A program made the position numbers and the translations under genes. DNA of 64,000 nt. It comes from Telluria aromaticivorans. Its GTDB lineage: Bacteria; Pseudomonadota; Gammaproteobacteria; Burkholderiales; Burkholderiaceae_D. Location: assembly GCF_013003915.1 (NCBI RefSeq), contig NZ_JABAIV010000001.1, positions 186,001 through 250,000 on the forward strand, in the 5' to 3' direction. The notes beneath the pieces are model-generated. The model saw only the letters and a program-made list of their open reading frames with translations. It had not been told where the DNA came from and did no database searches. This document shows, one piece after another, positions 61,305 to 64,000 of this stretch; position 1 is the first letter of the stretch, and every line of letters begins with the position of its first letter.

Positions 61305-62546
61305 ATGGGAGTCGCCATGGTCACGGTAACGACGAACGAGGTCATGCAGGGCTTGCGAGATAGCGAATTCATCCTTCACTACCAGCCCAAAGCGTCCTTG
61401 ATCAGTAACCGCATCGTTGGGGCCGAAGCGCTGGCGCGCTGGCAGCGCCCTGACGGCGTGCTGCTCCCGCCTGGCGCCTTTATCCCGGTAGCAGAGCGCT
61501 CCGGCCTGATCAATCGCTTGACGCTGCAACTGCTGCCGAAGCTGATGGATGACCTTGCAGCAAAAGGGATCAGCAGCGACATGTGCGTCTCGTTCAACGT
61601 CACGGCGCCGGACCTCGAAGACGACGTGCTGACGGAACAGATTCTTGCCAGCGCGGCACAAGGCAGCTTGCCGGCGGGCTCGCTCGAACTCGAGATCACC
61701 GAGACCCAGGCCATGCAGGCCGGGCACAGGATGGTGCGCAATGTCGATGCGCTGGCCGAGGCGGGTATTGGGCTTGCAATGGACGACTACGGCGTCGGCT
61801 ACTCCTCCATCGATACCCTCAGCCAGTGGCCGTTTACCAGCATCAAGCTGGACCAGGGCATCGTCGGCCGCATGCTGAATTCAACCAAGAACGCCACCAT
61901 CGTTCGCTCCTCGATCCGGCTCGGGCACGAACTCGGACTGCATGTGGTCGCCGAGGGTGTCGAGACGTCCGAGCAGCATGACTTCCTGGTCGAGGCTGGC
62001 TGCGAAATCGCGCAAGGCTACCTGGTGAGCCACCCGCTGCCCCTGGCAGAATTCGATGTGTTCCGACATAACATTGGCAAATGCCGGGGCATGCCGATAG
62101 GGCTGGTCCACATGGCCATCGTCGACCACGTTCAATGGCGGCGTCAGATGGTCAGTTACGCGATCCAGCGCAGCGCTCTCCCAGCAGATTCCCCGCTCCG
62201 GCAGATGGAGGGCTATCCCCCCCTTTGTCTAACCAAATGTGCGCTTGGCAAATGGTATATCGGCGATGGGCGCTATTTTGCCGATACACCCATGTATCAG
62301 GCCATTGACGCGCCGCACCGGAGCCTGCACGATGTAGGGGGACAACTCGTCGGCCGTATTCGCGCAGGCGCAGAGCTTAATGATATTGTCCCTCTGCTGT
62401 ATGAACTAAAACAGGTCTCTACTATCTTGATACGGCTTCTCGAAGATATCGAGGACGCCGGCCTGCTGGCTCTATATACGAGTCCTCCCGCGCAGTGCAC
62501 GCACATGGACTTGGGCGGCGCAGGATCAATCCGAACTTCCCACTGA
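61305..62546 (+). CDS. EAL phosphodiesterase with C-terminal zinc-binding CZB domain
   Basis: Cytoplasmic protein of 413 residues. The EAL domain (about 12-255) has EAL at 41-43, ELEITETQAM, DDYGVGYSS and VVAEGVE, so c-di-GMP hydrolysis is likely. The C-terminal region has the chemoreceptor-zinc-binding pattern: H275-V-Q-W278, C312-A-L-G-K-W317 and H338-x3-H342, which would bind Zn(II). CZB domains tune diguanylate cyclases such as E. coli DgcZ and some chemoreceptors; attachment to an EAL domain is less usual. Zinc may control hydrolysis. Confidence 0.85.
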   Translation: MGVAMVTVTTNEVMQGLRDSEFILHYQPKASLISNRIVGAEALARWQRPDGVLLPPGAFIPVAERSGLINRLTLQLLPKLMDDLAAKGISSDMCVSFNVTAPDLEDDVLTEQILASAAQGSLPAGSLELEITETQAMQAGHRMVRNVDALAEAGIGLAMDDYGVGYSSIDTLSQWPFTSIKLDQGIVGRMLNSTKNATIVRSSIRLGHELGLHVVAEGVETSEQHDFLVEAGCEIAQGYLVSHPLPLAEFDVFRHNIGKCRGMPIGLVHMAIVDHVQWRRQMVSYAIQRSALPADSPLRQMEGYPPLCLTKCALGKWYIGDGRYFADTPMYQAIDAPHRSLHDVGGQLVGRIRAGAELNDIVPLLYELKQVSTILIRLLEDIEDAGLLALYTSPPAQCTHMDLGGAGSIRTSH

Positions 62547-62654
62547 TAGGCACCGACAGGGCTGGCGATCCAGCGCTGCGTGCGTGCGCAGAACGCGTCC
62601 GTCAACTGGATAGGCATGCGGCCCCCTATCAAATGGCACCTCAGTTTCGGCAAG

Positions 62655-62718
62655 CGAAATACTGAATTGAGACCCCCACCATTTTTCTCCTTCACGACCT
62701 TCCCTAGAATGGATTCAT
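62655..62718 (+). promoter_or_regulatory. Island-type promoter P6 of last hydrolase gene
   Basis: GAAATACTGAATTGA (62656-62670, three of four right-half bases kept), -35 TTTTTC (62682-62687), 17-bp spacer, -10 TAGAAT (62705-62710), then GGATTCAT. Spacing is the same as at the other sites. Confidence 0.62.
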
Positions 62719-62837
62719 CTGCTGCACGGTTCTCGCAATCAAATGCGTGATCGATAGCAGGCCCGGCAGGCGCCAAATTTCGCAGTCTGGCACAGCGCAT
62801 AAGAACTTCATTCAACTGATTCATCCACAGGAGAAAC

Positions 62838-63830
62838 ATGATGCACATCATCCGCACTCTCGCCCCTTTCGCAGCAGCGATCACCCTTGTCTTCGCTTCC
62901 CATGCTACCCACGCGGCGCCGGCCGCGGCTCCCGCCAAGGCCGCACCTAACGTAGCCAGTACTGCCGGCGTCAGCTACCGCACCGTCAAGGTCGATGGCG
63001 TGAATATTTTCTACCGTGAAGCCGGCCCGAAGGATGCCCCGACCATTCTGCTTCTGCATGGCTTCCCAACCTCATCGCAGATGTTCCGCAACCTGATTCC
63101 GCTGCTGGCTGACCGTTACCATGTTATCGCGCCGGATTATCCGGGCTATGGGCAAAGCGACATGCCCGCGATGAAGGACTTCACGTACAGCTTCGACAAC
63201 CTGGCCAAGGTGGTCGACAAATTCACCGAAGCCGTGGGCGTGACCAAGTATGCGATGTACGTGCAGGATTACGGTGCGCCGATCGGTTTCCGCATCGCCG
63301 CTGCGCATCCCGAACGTGTCACCGCCATCGTCGTGCAAAACGGTAATGCTTACGATGAAGGTATTGACAACGACTTCTGGAAGCCCATGAAGCAATATTG
63401 GGCGGACAAGTCCGAAGCCAATGGCGCGAAACTGCGACCCTTGTTCGAACTGGGCGCCACCAAATGGCAATATACGGAAGGCGCGCGCGATGTTACGCGG
63501 ATTAGTCCCGATGCCTGGACCGTGGACCAGGCCTATATGGACCGCCCCGGCAACAAGGACATCCAGCTCGAACTGTTCTACAGCTATGGCAGCAATCCGG
63601 GGCATTACGCGCAGTGGCAGTCCTATTTCCGCAAGCATCAGCCACCCATGCTGATTGTCTGGGGGAAGAACGACAAAATCTTCCCACCGGCTGGCGCCAG
63701 CCCTTACTTGCGCGACCTGCCGAAGGCGCAACTGCACCTTCTCGATACCGGTCACTTCGCGCTCGAAGAAGACAGTGCCAAGATCGGCGCCCTGATGCGT
63801 CCCTTCCTGGCCAAAGCCATGCGCAAATGA
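62838..63830 (+). CDS. Exported alpha/beta hydrolase, epoxide hydrolase/dehalogenase-like
   Basis: Protein of 330 residues with a signal peptide (about 1-27, ending HAA). HGFP (74-77) forms the oxyanion region and D144 in VQDYGAPIG sits at the nucleophile position, as in epoxide hydrolases and haloalkane dehalogenases rather than esterases. The acid is in GKNDKIFPP and the His in [10 protein letters not shown]. It is the full-length homologue of the deleted gene at 59139. The exact reaction is not known; two adjacent ATG codons are possible starts. Confidence 0.87.
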   Translation: MMHIIRTLAPFAAAITLVFASHATHAAPAAAPAKAAPNVASTAGVSYRTVKVDGVNIFYREAGPKDAPTILLLHGFPTSSQMFRNLIPLLADRYHVIAPDYPGYGQSDMPAMKDFTYSFDNLAKVVDKFTEAVGVTKYAMYVQDYGAPIGFRIAAAHPERVTAIVVQNGNAYDEGIDNDFWKPMKQYWADKSEANGAKLRPLFELGATKWQYTEGARDVTRISPDAWTVDQAYMDRPGNKDIQLELFYSYGSNPGHYAQWQSYFRKHQPPMLIVWGKNDKIFPPAGASPYLRDLPKAQLHLLDTGHFALEEDSAKIGALMRPFLAKAMRK

Positions 63831-63961
63831 TCCGGACGGCCGGCAGCTGCGAGGCTTGCCGGCCACATCAGGATGCGACGCCAGCCCATTCTGGCGTCTG
63901 AAGTCACCCAGGTACCTGATCGTCGCCGCGCAACGAACCGCGAAATTCCTCCTTCGGACTC

Positions 63962-64000
63962 ATGACCACACTTGCTGAACTTGAAGCAGTACTCACCGTC
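63962..64000 (+). CDS. Possible start of a gene running out of the window
   Basis: An ATG at 63962 opens a frame of 13 codons (MTTLAELEAVLTV) to the window end. No clear ribosome-binding site was seen. Too short to identify. Confidence 0.3.
   Translation, partial: MTTLAELEAVLTV

Overview
The window is GC-rich chromosomal DNA from a Gram-negative bacterium. The best guess is a betaproteobacterium of the Oxalobacteraceae (Massilia-like). This is inferred from TonB-dependent receptors, a CzcE-family periplasmic protein, a Pseudomonas-type bkd operon, many c-di-GMP enzymes and overall composition. No rRNA, tRNA or CRISPR array was seen, so the genus is not proven.

Region 1 (1-6.4 kb) is a metal and arsenic block. 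It holds the 3' part of a copper ATPase (copA) overlapping cueR, then a minus-strand arsenic cluster of two tandem arsC paralogues, arsR, a third arsC, aqpS and arsH, and finally a copZ-like chaperone. A 0.45-kb structured non-coding remnant lies between the ars cluster and copZ. Region 2 (6.5-12 kb) is an iron-type uptake unit: a TonB receptor, a PepSY membrane protein and a PepSY-ferredoxin-reductase fusion.

Region 3 (12-35 kb) is mostly housekeeping: a retropepsin-like protein, a cluster of palindromic repeats, an aromatic amino acid permease (aroP), the branched-chain keto acid dehydrogenase operon (bkdA1-bkdA2-bkdB-lpdV), a small outer-membrane barrel protein, a TetR regulator, a KefF/KefC pair and several GGDEF/EAL proteins. 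Region 4 (34.7-44.1 kb) is a sugar locus on the minus strand: a binding-protein ABC transporter with a LacI regulator, a large TonB receptor and a GH43 glycosidase. A similar AT-rich element sits before both promoters. Region 5 (44-48.3 kb) holds a serine hydrolase, an IS1182-type transposase remnant, a CzcE-family protein and a GGDEF-EAL protein.

Region 6 (48.3-63.9 kb) is the most unusual part. It is an accessory redox and hydrolase island with two nearly identical DsrE proteins, three PNPOx-like flavoproteins (one fused to a ferredoxin reductase and a 2Fe-2S domain), a stand-alone PDR-type reductase, an SDR, a GST, a GNAT, a DUF1348 protein, alpha/beta hydrolases and an EAL protein with a zinc-binding CZB domain. 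Six transcription units in the island share one promoter layout: a GAAA-N7-TTTC dyad, a 22-bp gap, a TTTCTC-like -35, a 17-bp spacer and a TAGAAT-like -10. This looks like a LysR-type regulon. The only LysR sequence seen in the window is a C-terminal stub. Several genes in the window have lost their middle or 5' part, so the segment appears to be decaying by deletion.
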